DNA of 64,000 nt from Candidatus Melainabacteria bacterium (GCA_003963305.1 RXJR01000038.1:1-64000), one strand, 5' to 3'. Shown: positions 8,044-18,161, counted from the first letter of the stretch. Numbers and translations are program-made. The notes: a model not told the origin generated them from the letters alone.

Positions 8044-8874
8044 TCAGAATCCACCGGCGCGAAAGTTGTCTGCAAATTGTTTGACGTTATCCAGCACAGT
8101 ATCTATGTTGGCTCGTTCCATCACTGACTTGCGCTCGGGGTCCGAAACCTGTCCGTGACCGGTTTGCCTGAGCACTTCCTGAATGCACCAGGTGCCATAC
8201 TCTTCTACGGAGTCTGCATATTTCAATTCATCATCGGTGATACCAATTGCACAAAATAAACCAAACCCACCTGAGGGAAGTTGATACCAACAATCCGGTG
8301 CTTCATCGGCGTACCACATGCAGACATTGCGGAGCTTAGACTCTGTATTGACGGCTATCGGTGCGTTCAAGGCGATGCGCACGCCGGGGCTGATCGTGCC
8401 GGCATGATTGAAGATGTAAAACGCCATACTTCTCAAAATCTGGGCCGGCCATTTAGCATCAACAGGCGATTTGATCATCAGCTCACAACCAAAAGCGGAA
8501 ACTTCCTCGGGCTGCTGCTGAATCCAGGGCGTAGAAAGACCTGCGGTCACGTAAGTCCAGTAAGGGCGGAGCGGGTCCGGTCCATAAGCGAGCACCGCCA
8601 GATGGTGCTCCTCTGCTTCAGGATCTCCCGGGTCACCAGTATCGGTGCTGTTGTATTTGCTGGATTTTTTCTTCTTAGGTTTCTTGAGCTCTAATTTCGG
8701 AGGCGCATAACTTTCAGGAGTGACGTATGAAAAGTCACCGAACAACTGCTTGTACAGCTCGTCCCGAGCCTTCCAGGCGCTTACTAAGAGCTTCCGCTGA
8801 GCTTGAGCTGCTTCGCGTTCATCTTCCGGATTATCTCCGCCGGCGCTTCTCAATACAAAATCATCGTCGCTCAA
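8044..8874 (-). CDS. Suppressor of fused (SUFU) domain protein
   Basis: A 276-residue soluble protein. From about residue 90 the sequence LAVLAYGPDPLRPYWTYVTAGLSTPW and EVSAFGCELMIKSP match the bacterial SUFU domain, a fold known in many bacterial immunity-type proteins and in the eukaryotic Hedgehog regulator. A lysine run at about 64-73 (KKPKKKKSSK) joins an acidic N-terminal segment to the domain. The start is TTG 8874 with GGAG five bases upstream. It lies 35 bases downstream of lepA on the same strand and probably shares its mRNA. No toxin gene is visible next to it. Confidence 0.8.
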   Translation of the reverse strand: MSDDDFVLRSAGGDNPEDEREAAQAQRKLLVSAWKARDELYKQLFGDFSYVTPESYAPPKLELKKPKKKKSSKYNSTDTGDPGDPEAEEHHLAVLAYGPDPLRPYWTYVTAGLSTPWIQQQPEEVSAFGCELMIKSPVDAKWPAQILRSMAFYIFNHAGTISPGVRIALNAPIAVNTESKLRNVCMWYADEAPDCWYQLPSGGFGLFCAIGITDDELKYADSVEEYGTWCIQEVLRQTGHGQVSDPERKSVMERANIDTVLDNVKQFADNFRAGGF

Positions 8875-8909
8875 TTACGCTCCACCTGGGTCTCTGCGCA
8901 CCAACCAGA

Positions 8910-10712
8910 TCAATCTTCAAGCTTCAACAGAGCCATGAACGCTTCTTGTGGAATGTCGACTTTACCAACCGACTTCATGCGCTTCTTTCCTTCTTTTTGC
9001 TTTTCCAGAAGCTTGCGTTTACGACTGATGTCACCGCCATAACATTTTGAAAGGACATTTTTGCGCTGGGCAGAAATCGTCTCGCGCGCTACGATCTTGC
9101 CGCCGATAGCCGCTTGAATAGGCACTTCGAACATCTGTCGTGGTATCAACTTCCGCAACTTTTCAGCTAACTGCCTGCCGGCAGATTGAGCACGCTCATA
9201 GTGAACGATTGCAGAAAGAGCGTCACAAGGCTCGCCACCGATAAGGATATCGAGCTTAACAAGACGCGATTCACGATATTCGTGGAAATGGTAGTCGAGA
9301 CTGGCATATCCTTTCGAACGTGATTTCAACTGGTCGAAGAAGTCAGTGATGATTTCAGCCAATGGCAAGTGATAGTGAAGCATGGCTCTGCGCGTGTCGA
9401 CGTATTTCATGTCGACAAACACGCCCCGTCGACCCTGAGCCAGTTCCATCAAAGGTCCGACGAACTCGTTGGGAACAAGAATGCTGGCGGCGACAAACGG
9501 CTCTTCGATTTTTTCACGATAGTTTGGATCTGGCAGCTTGGCTGGGTTCTCAACCATGATCACGGTGCCGTCCGTCTTCGTCACACGGTACACCACGGAT
9601 GGTGCAGTCGTGATTAGATTGAGATTGTACTCACGCTCCAGACGTTCCTGAATAATCTCCATGTGCAATAAGCCCAGGAATCCGCATCGAAAGCCAAATC
9701 CCAGAGCATCGGAAGTTTCAGGCTCGAAAAACAAGGAAGCATCATTCAATTTCAATTTTTCCAGAGCATCACGGAGCTCCGGATATTGATCGTTATTAAC
9801 TGGATAGATACCTGCATACACCATCGGTTTGGCAGGGCGATAACCTGGCAAAGGCTCCGCCGCCGGTCGCTCATGGTGAGTTATGGTGTCACCGACCAGG
9901 GTCGAGACGTCCTTAATCGACGCAGCTAAGTAACCGACTTCGCCAGGTCCAAGCCGGTCGACACGCACTTGTTGCGGACGCAAAATGCCTAGCTCGATAA
10001 CCTCGAAAGACTTCTGGTTAGCCATGAATTTGATGCGGTCGCCGACTCGAATTTCGCCGTCTTTGACACGGAAGTAAACGATGATACCTCTATAGCTTTC
10101 AAAATAACTGTCGAAAATCAGCGCTCTCAGTGGCTCATTGACTGTATTTGCAGGCGGTGGAATGAAGTGAACGATGGCTTCGAGCACATCTTCTATACCA
10201 ATGTTGTTTTTGGCGCTGGACAAAACAGCATGACTGGCGTCGAGACCTATAACTTCCTCGATTTCCTGCCGAATTCTCTCGGGCTCTGCGCTGGGCAGAT
10301 CGATTTTGTTGATTACAGGCACGATCTCGAGATTATTCTCAACTGCCAGATGCACATTCGCGAGAGTCTGCGCTTCGACGCCCTGAGTCGAATCCACAAC
10401 CAGGAGTGCGCCTTCACAGGCCGCAAGACTGCGTGAAACCTCGTAACCGAAGTCGACGTGACCAGGCGTATCGATAAGATTGAGAATATAGACCTTGCCA
10501 TCCTTGGCAGGGTATTCCATACGAGCAGGCTGCGCTTTGATTGTGATACCGCGCTCACGCTCGATGTCCATCGTGTCGAGCACTTGTTCTTGCATTAACC
10601 GCTTGGCGATCGTTGCTGTATTCTCCAACAGACGGTCGGCAAGCGTAGATTTACCGTGATCGATGTGAGCGATGATTGAGAAATTGCGGATTAAGGTTAC
10701 GTCTGTTGTCAC
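8910..10712 (-). CDS. lepA: Elongation factor 4 (LepA) back-translocating GTPase
   Basis: Ribosome-binding translational GTPase of 600 residues, the normal LepA length. Visible are the G1 motif AHIDHGKST (about 15-23), the switch I stretch ERERGITI, the G3 DTPGHVDF, the G4 NKID and the LepA-specific C-terminal domain ending in [19 protein letters not shown]. The start is GTG 10712. It is followed by the SUFU gene after 35 bases. LepA is membrane-associated or ribosome-associated and helps stalled or misassembled ribosomes. Confidence 0.96.
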   Translation of the reverse strand: MTTDVTLIRNFSIIAHIDHGKSTLADRLLENTATIAKRLMQEQVLDTMDIERERGITIKAQPARMEYPAKDGKVYILNLIDTPGHVDFGYEVSRSLAACEGALLVVDSTQGVEAQTLANVHLAVENNLEIVPVINKIDLPSAEPERIRQEIEEVIGLDASHAVLSSAKNNIGIEDVLEAIVHFIPPPANTVNEPLRALIFDSYFESYRGIIVYFRVKDGEIRVGDRIKFMANQKSFEVIELGILRPQQVRVDRLGPGEVGYLAASIKDVSTLVGDTITHHERPAAEPLPGYRPAKPMVYAGIYPVNNDQYPELRDALEKLKLNDASLFFEPETSDALGFGFRCGFLGLLHMEIIQERLEREYNLNLITTAPSVVYRVTKTDGTVIMVENPAKLPDPNYREKIEEPFVAASILVPNEFVGPLMELAQGRRGVFVDMKYVDTRRAMLHYHLPLAEIITDFFDQLKSRSKGYASLDYHFHEYRESRLVKLDILIGGEPCDALSAIVHYERAQSAGRQLAEKLRKLIPRQMFEVPIQAAIGGKIVARETISAQRKNVLSKCYGGDISRKRKLLEKQKEGKKRMKSVGKVDIPQEAFMALLKLED

Positions 10713-10997
10713 GGCGGAATGAACTGTCTCTTATTAATGACACCTGTAGCCCGCTCAAAATCTGGCGACCACCGGGGACTGCCAGCTTCAGTGCTGCTCG
10801 ACTGATTTTAGCAGGCCTCACGGCTAGTTTACTGTCGGCGCAGTTTGGAAACGTAACGATAATCGAACTGGCATGAAAAGCACGTAGGGTCTCGGATCCG
10901 TTGCTCCGCGCCGCACCAGCGGGTAAATCGACGCAACTGGCATGTTAAAATTGGCTGCTAGTCTCAATTGGGATGAGGCGAAGATAAAGGAACAGGT
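10713..10997. other. Divergent intergenic region between lepA and the YitJ-like gene
   Basis: This 285-base stretch must hold the promoters of lepA and the YitJ-like gene. I see no clear riboswitch, including no SAM or cobalamin riboswitch fold. A 10-base direct repeat, AACTGGCATG, occurs at 10866-10875 and 10935-10944, both upstream of the YitJ-like start, and might be an activator or repressor half-site. Confidence 0.4.
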
Positions 10998-12995
10998 ATG
11001 ACTCACCCTTTCTTACAAGCGCTCAAAGAGCGACCACTGCTTGTTGACGGCGCCACCGGAACACTCTTGTACTCAAGAGGAGCTTCAACAGAAGCAAGCT
11101 TCGAGCATCTCAATCTGACCAGACAAGATCTCGTGCAGCAGGCGCACATCGACTATATAAATGCCGGCGCCGACGTCATAGAAACTAATTCATTTTCAGG
11201 AAACAGATTGCGACTGGCCAACTTCGGTCTGGAGGAGCAAGTCTGGAAGCTTAACGTATGGGCTGCCAAAGTAGCTCGCAACGCCCGTGAAGTCGCAGGG
11301 CAGCCGGTTTTCGTAGCAGGCTCGGTAGGACCTACGGGTAAGTTGCTCAGCCCGCTTGGCGATGTAACAGAAGAAGAAATTGCTAATGCCTATCAAGAGC
11401 AAATGGAAGCTTTGCTGGCAGGTGGCGTCGACCTGTTCATGATTGAAACGATGTCCTCACTGGAAGAAACCGCCATTGCCGTTCGCATGGCCAGGAAAGT
11501 TTCACAACTGCCGGTGGTGGCACAACTGAGTTTCTCGGTGGAAGGGCATACTTTCCTCGGCGTCACACCCGAAGATGCAGTTCGACTGCTTCTGGAATTG
11601 GGCGATGACCTGCCGGACGTCTTTGGTATCAATTGCGGTGCTGGCCCGGGTCCCGTATTCGACAGCTTGATTCGTTTGTCGGCAGCAGTAAGAGCAAAAG
11701 GCTACGGCGAAGACAAGATCACCTTCTCCTGCTTGCCCAACGCCGGGCAGCCCAGCTTGAGCGGTGGTCGCTATACCTTTATGAGCAGACCGAACTACTG
11801 CGCATCTTATGTAGAGCCGATGGTCCGCAGCGGCGCTCGCCTGATTGGCGGATGCTGCGGCACTACGCCCGAACACATTAAAGCGATGCGTGCAGCGCTC
11901 GACCGTTACATTCAATCATCGAAACAAGCCAGCTCTGCCACTCTTACAGATCTTCCGGCAGTGGAAGTACCACCTGCCGTGTCGATTATTGCTAAATCTG
12001 GCAAGTCAGACTCTTCGCATTCAAATAATCTCAAAGATGGTAAAGAAGGCAAAGCCAAAGGCGAACTGCCTGATCTGGCGATGCGCCTGAAAGAAGCGAA
12101 AGAAAAAGACAACGGCGACTTTTATATCAGTGTCGAGCTAGACCCGCCTAAAGGCGCCGTCTCGAAAAAACTATTGCAAGCGGCGCAGCTTATTTATGAG
12201 GCAGGCGCAGATGCCATCAATGTTGGTGACAGCCCGATGGCTAGAGTTCGTATGTCGTCGCTAGCGACATGCCAGCTAATCAGCCAGAAAGTCGGCATCG
12301 ATACAATCATCCACTTCACGACACGCGACAGAAACTTGATGGGAATCCAGGCTGACTTGCTTGGCTGTCAGGCTTTAGGCATCAAAAATGTAATCGCTCT
12401 GACCGGTGACCCGCCCGCCCTCGGCAACTATGTGCATGCTACAGCTGTGTATGACGTCGATTCAGTCGGGCTGATCAAAATCATCTCGCAACTCAATCAG
12501 GGTCAGGACATTGCAGGCAATTCAATCGGCTCTCCTACGACTCTGTCGATCGCCTGTGCACTGAACCCGACTCACGAGAATCGGCAGCAAGAGCTGGAGC
12601 GCTTGAGAAAGAAAATAGATGCGGGTGCGCATTTCATCATGACTCAACCGATCTATCAAGTCACCGATTTAACAGATTTCCTCGATCAATTCGGGCCGCT
12701 GCCGATTCCAATACTGGTAGGTATCATGCCCCTGCACAGTTTCAAACACGCTGAATACCTGCATAACGAAGTTCCAGGCATAAGCATCCCACAAGAGATC
12801 AGAGATGCCATGGAGAAAGCTGGCGACGAAGGTTCACAAGTCGGTTTAGAACTGGCGGAAAAGTTGCTGGATGAGGTCAAGTCTCTGTGCCAGGGCACTT
12901 ATCTGGTGCCCTCATTTGGCCGCTATGAAGAGATGGCGACGCTGGTGCGCCGCCTGAAAGCAAAATCCAAATCGAAAAGCGCTGCTCCCGCCTGA
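10998..12995 (+). CDS. Bifunctional homocysteine S-methyltransferase / 5,10-methylenetetrahydrofolate reductase (YitJ-like)
   Basis: A 665-residue fusion. The N-terminal half (1-300) is a zinc-dependent homocysteine methyltransferase with DGATGTLLY, Cys213 (NCGAG) and Cys286-Cys287 (GGCCGTTPEH). A charged linker (about 300-375) leads to a flavin-type methylenetetrahydrofolate reductase half with VELDPPKGAV, ALTGDPPA and FIMTQPIYQ. It is like Bacillus YitJ but about 50 residues longer, mostly in the linker. It probably makes methyl-THF for MetH and may methylate homocysteine itself. It is followed by a strong hairpin at 13030-13053. Confidence 0.9.
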   Translation: MTHPFLQALKERPLLVDGATGTLLYSRGASTEASFEHLNLTRQDLVQQAHIDYINAGADVIETNSFSGNRLRLANFGLEEQVWKLNVWAAKVARNAREVAGQPVFVAGSVGPTGKLLSPLGDVTEEEIANAYQEQMEALLAGGVDLFMIETMSSLEETAIAVRMARKVSQLPVVAQLSFSVEGHTFLGVTPEDAVRLLLELGDDLPDVFGINCGAGPGPVFDSLIRLSAAVRAKGYGEDKITFSCLPNAGQPSLSGGRYTFMSRPNYCASYVEPMVRSGARLIGGCCGTTPEHIKAMRAALDRYIQSSKQASSATLTDLPAVEVPPAVSIIAKSGKSDSSHSNNLKDGKEGKAKGELPDLAMRLKEAKEKDNGDFYISVELDPPKGAVSKKLLQAAQLIYEAGADAINVGDSPMARVRMSSLATCQLISQKVGIDTIIHFTTRDRNLMGIQADLLGCQALGIKNVIALTGDPPALGNYVHATAVYDVDSVGLIKIISQLNQGQDIAGNSIGSPTTLSIACALNPTHENRQQELERLRKKIDAGAHFIMTQPIYQVTDLTDFLDQFGPLPIPILVGIMPLHSFKHAEYLHNEVPGISIPQEIRDAMEKAGDEGSQVGLELAEKLLDEVKSLCQGTYLVPSFGRYEEMATLVRRLKAKSKSKSAAPA

Positions 12996-13029
12996 TCACG
13001 TACTGTGATTATGGCTAACCATAAAGCAG

Positions 13030-13053
13030 CGCGCCGACTTGATTGTCGGCGCG
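13030..13053 (+). terminator. Hairpin between convergent genes
   Basis: CGCGCCGAC (13030-13038) pairs perfectly with GTCGGCGCG (13045-13053) across a six-base loop; flanking AAAGC and GCTTT can extend it. The T-tract is poor (TACTTTCC). It lies 35 bases after the YitJ-like stop and 33 before the stop of the opposing TPR gene, so it may end transcription from both sides. Confidence 0.55.
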
Positions 13054-13086
13054 TACTTTCCGCTTTAGCTCAGGCTCAGAGCAAAA

Positions 13087-14148
13087 TTACCGGTTGCCGG
13101 GTCCGTTAGAAAGACTCGTATTGCGAGAATTTCCGGCATCACCTACATGCTGCGCTCGAATTGCATTTACATGCTGGTCGAGCGTCTCAGCCAGATAGGC
13201 GCGATTAGTCTTGCGCAAGAGCAAAGCGTACTGCTCCTCGATGTCGGCAACGCGAGGATGCATTCGCCCGTACGCCTTCTCTCTAATCGCCAGGGCTCTC
13301 TTTAAAAGTGGCTCAGCAAGAGCAAAGCGTTCTTGCACAAGGTACAAACGAGCTAAATTTTTCAGTTCTGTCGAGACGCTTGGATGATTAGAACCGCAAG
13401 CGGACTCTCTGATTTTTAGCGCATCGACAAGCACAGGTTCCATTTTTGAATACATTCGCAAGCGGCAATACAAATCAGCAAGCCTGGTCAAGAGATCAGC
13501 AACTGAAGTGTGCTCGGCACCGACCATCTGCTTCAAAAGTTCGAGTTCCAGCTCAGTTTCTTTGATAGCGTCTTCGATGGTTTTAGTATTCGAGAAGGTT
13601 GGACGTGGACTCGACATTTCCGGTATAGCACCAAATCTAGTACCAGACGTGCCGGGACGAAGTGATTTTTGAGGAGGTTGTGCGGCTGCCGCCGAAACGG
13701 GCGGGACTGCGCTTTTTGCAGTTGCGTGTGAACTGGACATTCCTGAAGGAACTGTGGATTTGACTGTTTGCACAGGCTTGCCGCCCAGTCGCAACTGCTT
13801 GAGCTGTTCCAGACTCTCTCGAGTTTTCTCCACGTCATCGTGGTGAAATCCAACCAGGTTCAGTCGGATATTGAGAGCTCGTTTCAACAGGCGCTCAGCT
13901 TCATCAAAGCGCTCTGCACCAGCATATAGCTGGGCAAGCTTAGAAGCAGTGGTAGCTACTTCAGCAGATGATTCTCCCAGAGCTTGCTCTTGAATCTTCA
14001 AGAACTTCTCGAGATCAGGAATCGTGTCACATTTCATATCGCACCATTGTTCCAGGCAAACCAGAAAAAGAAGACCGCAGCATAGTATAGACTGCAAATG
14101 TTCAAAGAACACCTCAGTCTGAAGCATTCGGTGCTTCTTGTGAATCAC
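13087..14148 (-). CDS. Tetratricopeptide repeat protein
   Basis: Up to 353 residues with kinesin-light-chain-style TPR units, for example FDEAERLLKRALNIRLNLVG and LAEPLLKRALAIREKAYGRMHP, in two blocks (about 45-115 and 215-330). They are separated by a Ser/Ala/Pro-rich linker. The N-terminus is uncertain: from the codon at 14148 the protein carries a hydrophobic stretch (ILCCGLLFLVCL) like a signal peptide, while ATG 14037 (MKCDTIPD) would give a cytoplasmic protein. TPR arrays bind partner proteins; none is indicated by context. It is convergent with the YitJ-like gene. Confidence 0.75.
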   Translation of the reverse strand: MIHKKHRMLQTEVFFEHLQSILCCGLLFLVCLEQWCDMKCDTIPDLEKFLKIQEQALGESSAEVATTASKLAQLYAGAERFDEAERLLKRALNIRLNLVGFHHDDVEKTRESLEQLKQLRLGGKPVQTVKSTVPSGMSSSHATAKSAVPPVSAAAAQPPQKSLRPGTSGTRFGAIPEMSSPRPTFSNTKTIEDAIKETELELELLKQMVGAEHTSVADLLTRLADLYCRLRMYSKMEPVLVDALKIRESACGSNHPSVSTELKNLARLYLVQERFALAEPLLKRALAIREKAYGRMHPRVADIEEQYALLLRKTNRAYLAETLDQHVNAIRAQHVGDAGNSRNTSLSNGPGNR

Positions 14149-14391
14149 CGGAGCTTCAAATCAATGCAGTTGTCGGACCGAACGCATGAGCTGATTCCCG
14201 CGTCAGAGGAAATTGGGCTCTATGGTAAAAGGGAGCATCTTTTGTGTGCACAAGCAAAAACGCTGAATGCACATTTCTATTTTTACTCGTTTCAAAAAAA
14301 CAGGTATTGGTTTTTCTATATAACTTTGTACGGGAAAAATATACTGCAGTCGAAATTACTGCTTGAAAATACCATTGCTGAGCTTCCGGAA

Positions 14392-14913
14392 CTATGATTT
14401 CTGGGCGATTCTAGCTGTCTCAGACAAACGCTTGATAGATTGCAAACGCGCTTTCATATCCTTATGTGCAGCAGCAGCACCAATTTCATTGGCAAATGGA
14501 ATCTTCACCCCACTGTCGACTTGAGTACTCAACTCGAGGGTGACAGAATCTGCTCCGTTCGGCACGATCACGTAGCTGCCGGACCCCGAAACGAACTTGT
14601 CGGACTTCATCATCGTATAGTCGATACGCTGATAGGGCACTTCCTTCTCGACCCAGGTGCAATGAACATTGCCAAGTACGGGTACTCCCTCCAGCTGCTC
14701 TTCGACAACGGCGCTCTTGCCGTCATAGGAGACGAGCTTGCGTCGATAAGCGCTCGAGTTGCGATACCCCTGCAACGCCTGAAAAACGGACTCAGGACTG
14801 GCATCGATCTTTACTGTTTCTGTAACCGCTCTGCATTTAGCCAACCCAGGAGAAGCGAGAGTCAAAACGATCAGGGCTGATAACGCAGTTCTTAGAGCAG
14901 CTACTTTCAACAT
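14392..14913 (-). CDS. Exported SRPBCC (START-like) protein
   Basis: About 173 residues. A signal peptide is clear (ALSALIVLTLASPGLA, cut near residue 25). The mature part, with VTETVKIDASPESVFQALQGY near its start and KMPFANE-like VKIPFANEIG near its end, has the pattern of SRPBCC/polyketide cyclase-like lipid- or ligand-binding folds. ATG 14913 is preferred; GTG 14916 adjoins it. The ligand is unknown. The gene stands alone, 240 bases upstream of the TPR gene on the same strand and divergent from ppk2. Confidence 0.72.
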   Translation of the reverse strand: MLKVAALRTALSALIVLTLASPGLAKCRAVTETVKIDASPESVFQALQGYRNSSAYRRKLVSYDGKSAVVEEQLEGVPVLGNVHCTWVEKEVPYQRIDYTMMKSDKFVSGSGSYVIVPNGADSVTLELSTQVDSGVKIPFANEIGAAAAHKDMKARLQSIKRLSETARIAQKS

Positions 14914-15148
14914 CACAAAAGCTCACGAAAAAACTCTCTGGCTGGTAGCCAAAGGGATGGGATCTAAACGCACACGAAAACAATCGAGGATAAAAGCGCT
15001 TCAGTCGGCGCTGCCTAACCTCTCCTGATAATATCTTGCCCGAAAAATGCTATTTATATCGGCAACTCTGCACTTTTTTGTCTATCTTGCAGGGATTTTA
15101 CAGACAACCTGCGTGTTACATTCTTCGCACCACTTTTGGAGCCAGCGC

Positions 15149-16039
15149 ATGAAACTACAAACCAAAGATCTTGACGCGATCATCGAAAAATTCATCGCCC
15201 AGGGCGGCAAGAAGATTTCGCTCAAGAAAGACTTTGCAACTGAAGTCAAATTTGAAGACACCTCGAAGGAAGAACTGACGGCAGCGCTGGAAGCAGGCAA
15301 GGTGCTGCTTGCTGAAGAGCAAGACAAACTTTATGCTGCCCGCTCCCATGGGCTTCTCGTAGTCATTCAGGCGATGGATGCAGCCGGAAAAGATAGCACC
15401 ATCAAGCACGTCATGAGTGGTGTCAATCCACAAGGATGCCAGGTGCACAGCTTCAAAGCTCCTTCGGCGGAAGAACTGAATCACGACTATCTCTGGCGCT
15501 GTGCCAAAGCTGCACCACAACGTGGTTTTATCGGTATTTTCAATCGTTCCTATTATGAAGAAGTCTTGATTACGAAAGTACATCCGGAAATTCTGATCAA
15601 GCAGAATTTGCCTCCGGAATTACGCGACAAGAATATATACAAACGGCGCTACGAAGAAATCAGTTCATACGAAAAATATCTCGTCAACAACAGCATCTGC
15701 GTAATCAAATTCTTTTTGCACGTCTCAAAAGAGCAACAAAGAAAAAGATTTCTGGAACGAATCGAACTGAAAGAGAAAAATTGGAAGTTCTCAGCGCAGG
15801 ATGCTTTCGAAAGAGCACGGTGGGATGACTACCAGGAGGCTTACGAACAGTGCATAGAGAATACAAGCACGAAGCATGCCCCCTGGTACATCGTGCCCGC
15901 CGATTACAAACCGCTGACTAGATTGTTTGTCGCGCACGTCATACAAAAGACGCTGAAAGATCTGAAACTAAAATATCCGGCTGTCAGCCCGGAAGAAGAG
16001 AAGGCGTTGATCGAAGCAAAAGCGATGCTCACAAAGTAG
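15149..16039 (+). CDS. ppk2: Polyphosphate kinase 2 family protein
   Basis: A 296-residue PPK2 enzyme, which transfers phosphate between polyphosphate and nucleoside mono- or diphosphates. Seen: Walker A AMDAAGKDS (75-83), the HSFKAPS loop (about 100), and the Walker B/lid region GIFNRSYYEEVLI (129-141). The C-terminal WYIVPADYK is also typical. ATG 15149 is chosen because GGAG lies nine bases before it and the protein then has normal family length; the frame stays open to 15047 but that extension looks unrelated. Which nucleotide it uses cannot be told. It is the clearest sign of polyphosphate metabolism in the window. Confidence 0.9.
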   Translation: MKLQTKDLDAIIEKFIAQGGKKISLKKDFATEVKFEDTSKEELTAALEAGKVLLAEEQDKLYAARSHGLLVVIQAMDAAGKDSTIKHVMSGVNPQGCQVHSFKAPSAEELNHDYLWRCAKAAPQRGFIGIFNRSYYEEVLITKVHPEILIKQNLPPELRDKNIYKRRYEEISSYEKYLVNNSICVIKFFLHVSKEQQRKRFLERIELKEKNWKFSAQDAFERARWDDYQEAYEQCIENTSTKHAPWYIVPADYKPLTRLFVAHVIQKTLKDLKLKYPAVSPEEEKALIEAKAMLTK

Positions 16040-16328
16040 TCGAAATCGGCCTGCACAAAGCTGCATATAAATATAGAACGAAAATTGCGATCGCTGAAAA
16101 GCCGACAGGCTGGAACATACGCGGATTCGTGTATTTGAAAACCAGCATGAATATATATACTCCGGTATACCACGCATAGCCGCCGTTCCAGTACATTTGG
16201 AGTAGTTGGGTTCTCTGGAAGGTTTCCACTAATAGACGGGTTTTTGAGCCAGTCTTTGCCCCGCTTGGTCGCAAGCCAAACGGAAAGCGAAGCTGGTCTA
16301 TCGATCAACCAAGGATAGTCGGCGTCCC

Positions 16329-18161
16329 ATGTTCAAGAAACGCTTACTTCGAATTCTGCGTAAGTTCTGGAAGCCAGAACAACCGCTTGCCGCGCCTGAA
16401 CCCGTAGAGGATCTGCAAACCCGATTGCAGCATTTAAGTGAGCGCTACCCCTCGGCTGAACCGCCTGCTGATGCCGTACACGTGCAAATGCACGAAATCG
16501 AGCTATGCGAAGTCGACCTGGCCACCGAGCAAGGGCTGACACGCGGCATTGAAACGACTGGCCTGAACAACTGGGCGAACAACCGCAGAAAAACCACCTC
16601 AAACGACAATTTATCGGTTCCCAAAAGCCCCTTTGCTTACGACATCGATCCCGGTCGAGCGCCAGCTAAGCGGTCGGAAGAGATTCGGATTTCCAACCTG
16701 CATACTAAAGCGGACTCACACGCTAAACTCGATTCGCACACGAAAGCCGATTCGCACACCAAAGCCGGCTCGCATGCTAAAGCCGACTCGCTCTCTAAAG
16801 CCGACTTCAACAATAAAGTCGACCTTATAAATCATTCGCTCGACCAGATCTCAAAGAAAGTAGCGTCGCACGCCCATGAGCAACGCCAACCGGTAGCCAG
16901 ACAGCAGATCTCAGAAGCAGCCTTGCGAGAAATCACTCGACGTGAGGCAATTAACCGCAGTCAGATCTCGCGTTCGCTTGCCGGTTTCACCGACGAAGAG
17001 CATCGAGATACAGCGCTTGCCGACAAGTGGGACTGTTGCTCATACAACTCATTGTTTGTCTTGCCCGATCAGTCGACCGGCACGACCACAGAGTACGAGG
17101 AAGACTACGAGGAGGACTTGCTGCCCTACTTCACCGAAACCTTGCTTTTACAAGAAGACGAGCTGGAGGATCCATTCTACTTATCGGATGGCAAGGCGCC
17201 TCCTTCATCTATAACGGAAAGTGAGAGTGCAAATCGGACGGATGATTCCGAGCAACTCTCGATCAATCAGTCGATTCACAACTCGAGTCAGGCAAGCCCT
17301 GAAAAGATCAATCCTCAGCCATCGCCTGCACCAAAAATGGTGCCCACACCCAGATCAAAAGCAGCCAAAGCTGATTCGACCGGCTCTGCAGCATCCGGAC
17401 CTACAGACAGCTCCACAGCACTGCAACCATATAAGAATCTGTCAGACAACGCCCTCAAACTTATTGCCCAGAAGCCGGAGACTCCGGCAGCAACACTCAA
17501 GTGGTTGGCCTCGCACACAAACCCGCACATTCGCGCTGCCGTTGCGAAAAACCCGAGCACGCCTGGCGATACGATCACCGTTCTGGCCAAAGACCACGAA
17601 GCAGGAATTCGCCATTCCATTGCAGAAAACCCACTCAGCTCAATGGATGCTCTCAATCTGCTCATCAAGGACAGAAACCCGCTCATCGCCTGGCGCGCAC
17701 AAAACACGGTTTCCCAGATCCGCGAGAATCAGCGAGCCGCTCAGCAAACCAAAGAGGCTGCATTGCTGGAATCACAAAAGGAAAAAGAAGTGGCTCACCA
17801 GATCAAGGAAGCAAAAATCGCAACGACAGAAGAGACAATTGCCTTCCTGCAAGTGATTGCCCGCAAAACAAACACACCGGTGCGCAGGCTGGAAGAATTG
17901 GCCAGGCATGCCGATCCTCGTGTACGCGGTGCAGTCGCTGAAAATGCCAATGCGCCCGCTGAAATATTGTGGCAACTTTCAAAAGATCCAGAATCACTGG
18001 TGAAAACGAAAGTGACCGACAATTATAATTGCCCGATCGAAATTTTGGAAGCGATGAAAGATGACGAAGACGCTTATGTTGCGTATCAGGCTCACAGCGT
18101 GCTGAATCGAGTGCTCGGCGCCAGTTACGACCATCATATCCGCACGGCGACCTGGCCTTAA
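16329..18161 (+). CDS. LRV-repeat protein with histidine-rich hexapeptide repeats
   Basis: A 610-residue protein with no signal peptide or membrane segment. Residues about 126-165 are a tandem hexapeptide repeat of the form [AL]DSH[TA]K. The middle (about 170-380) is acidic and Ser/Pro-rich and probably disordered. From about 385 to the end run degenerate helical repeats of the form DPxVRxAVAxNPxxPxxxLxxL, like leucine-rich-repeat-variant (LRV) or HEAT units, split by a Lys/Glu/Gln-rich helix (about 460-500). Such solenoids bind proteins. No partner is suggested by context: ppk2 lies upstream and a membrane protein downstream. Confidence 0.75.
   Translation: MFKKRLLRILRKFWKPEQPLAAPEPVEDLQTRLQHLSERYPSAEPPADAVHVQMHEIELCEVDLATEQGLTRGIETTGLNNWANNRRKTTSNDNLSVPKSPFAYDIDPGRAPAKRSEEIRISNLHTKADSHAKLDSHTKADSHTKAGSHAKADSLSKADFNNKVDLINHSLDQISKKVASHAHEQRQPVARQQISEAALREITRREAINRSQISRSLAGFTDEEHRDTALADKWDCCSYNSLFVLPDQSTGTTTEYEEDYEEDLLPYFTETLLLQEDELEDPFYLSDGKAPPSSITESESANRTDDSEQLSINQSIHNSSQASPEKINPQPSPAPKMVPTPRSKAAKADSTGSAASGPTDSSTALQPYKNLSDNALKLIAQKPETPAATLKWLASHTNPHIRAAVAKNPSTPGDTITVLAKDHEAGIRHSIAENPLSSMDALNLLIKDRNPLIAWRAQNTVSQIRENQRAAQQTKEAALLESQKEKEVAHQIKEAKIATTEETIAFLQVIARKTNTPVRRLEELARHADPRVRGAVAENANAPAEILWQLSKDPESLVKTKVTDNYNCPIEILEAMKDDEDAYVAYQAHSVLNRVLGASYDHHIRTATWP
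16704..16823 (+). repeat. 18-bp tandem repeat inside LRV gene
   Basis: About 6.7 copies of an 18-bp unit close to AAAGCCGACTCGCACACC, in frame, encode the DSHTK-type hexapeptides. Copies differ at several bases, mostly silent or conservative, so the array is not a very recent expansion. Confidence 0.8.

Noticed and set aside
10713-10997. Possible SAM or cobalamin riboswitch before the YitJ-like gene
   Set aside because: No matching conserved core or stem arrangement could be found by eye; an Infernal search with RF00162 and RF00174 would decide.
14098-14397. Plus-strand frame of 99 residues between the TPR and SRPBCC genes
   Set aside because: AT-rich intergenic sequence, odd Phe/Tyr/Lys composition, no ribosome site, overlaps the likely promoter region of the TPR gene.
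15904-16308. Minus-strand frames after ppk2
   Set aside because: They overlap the ppk2 3' end, have no ribosome site and a Cys/Phe/Arg-rich shadow composition.
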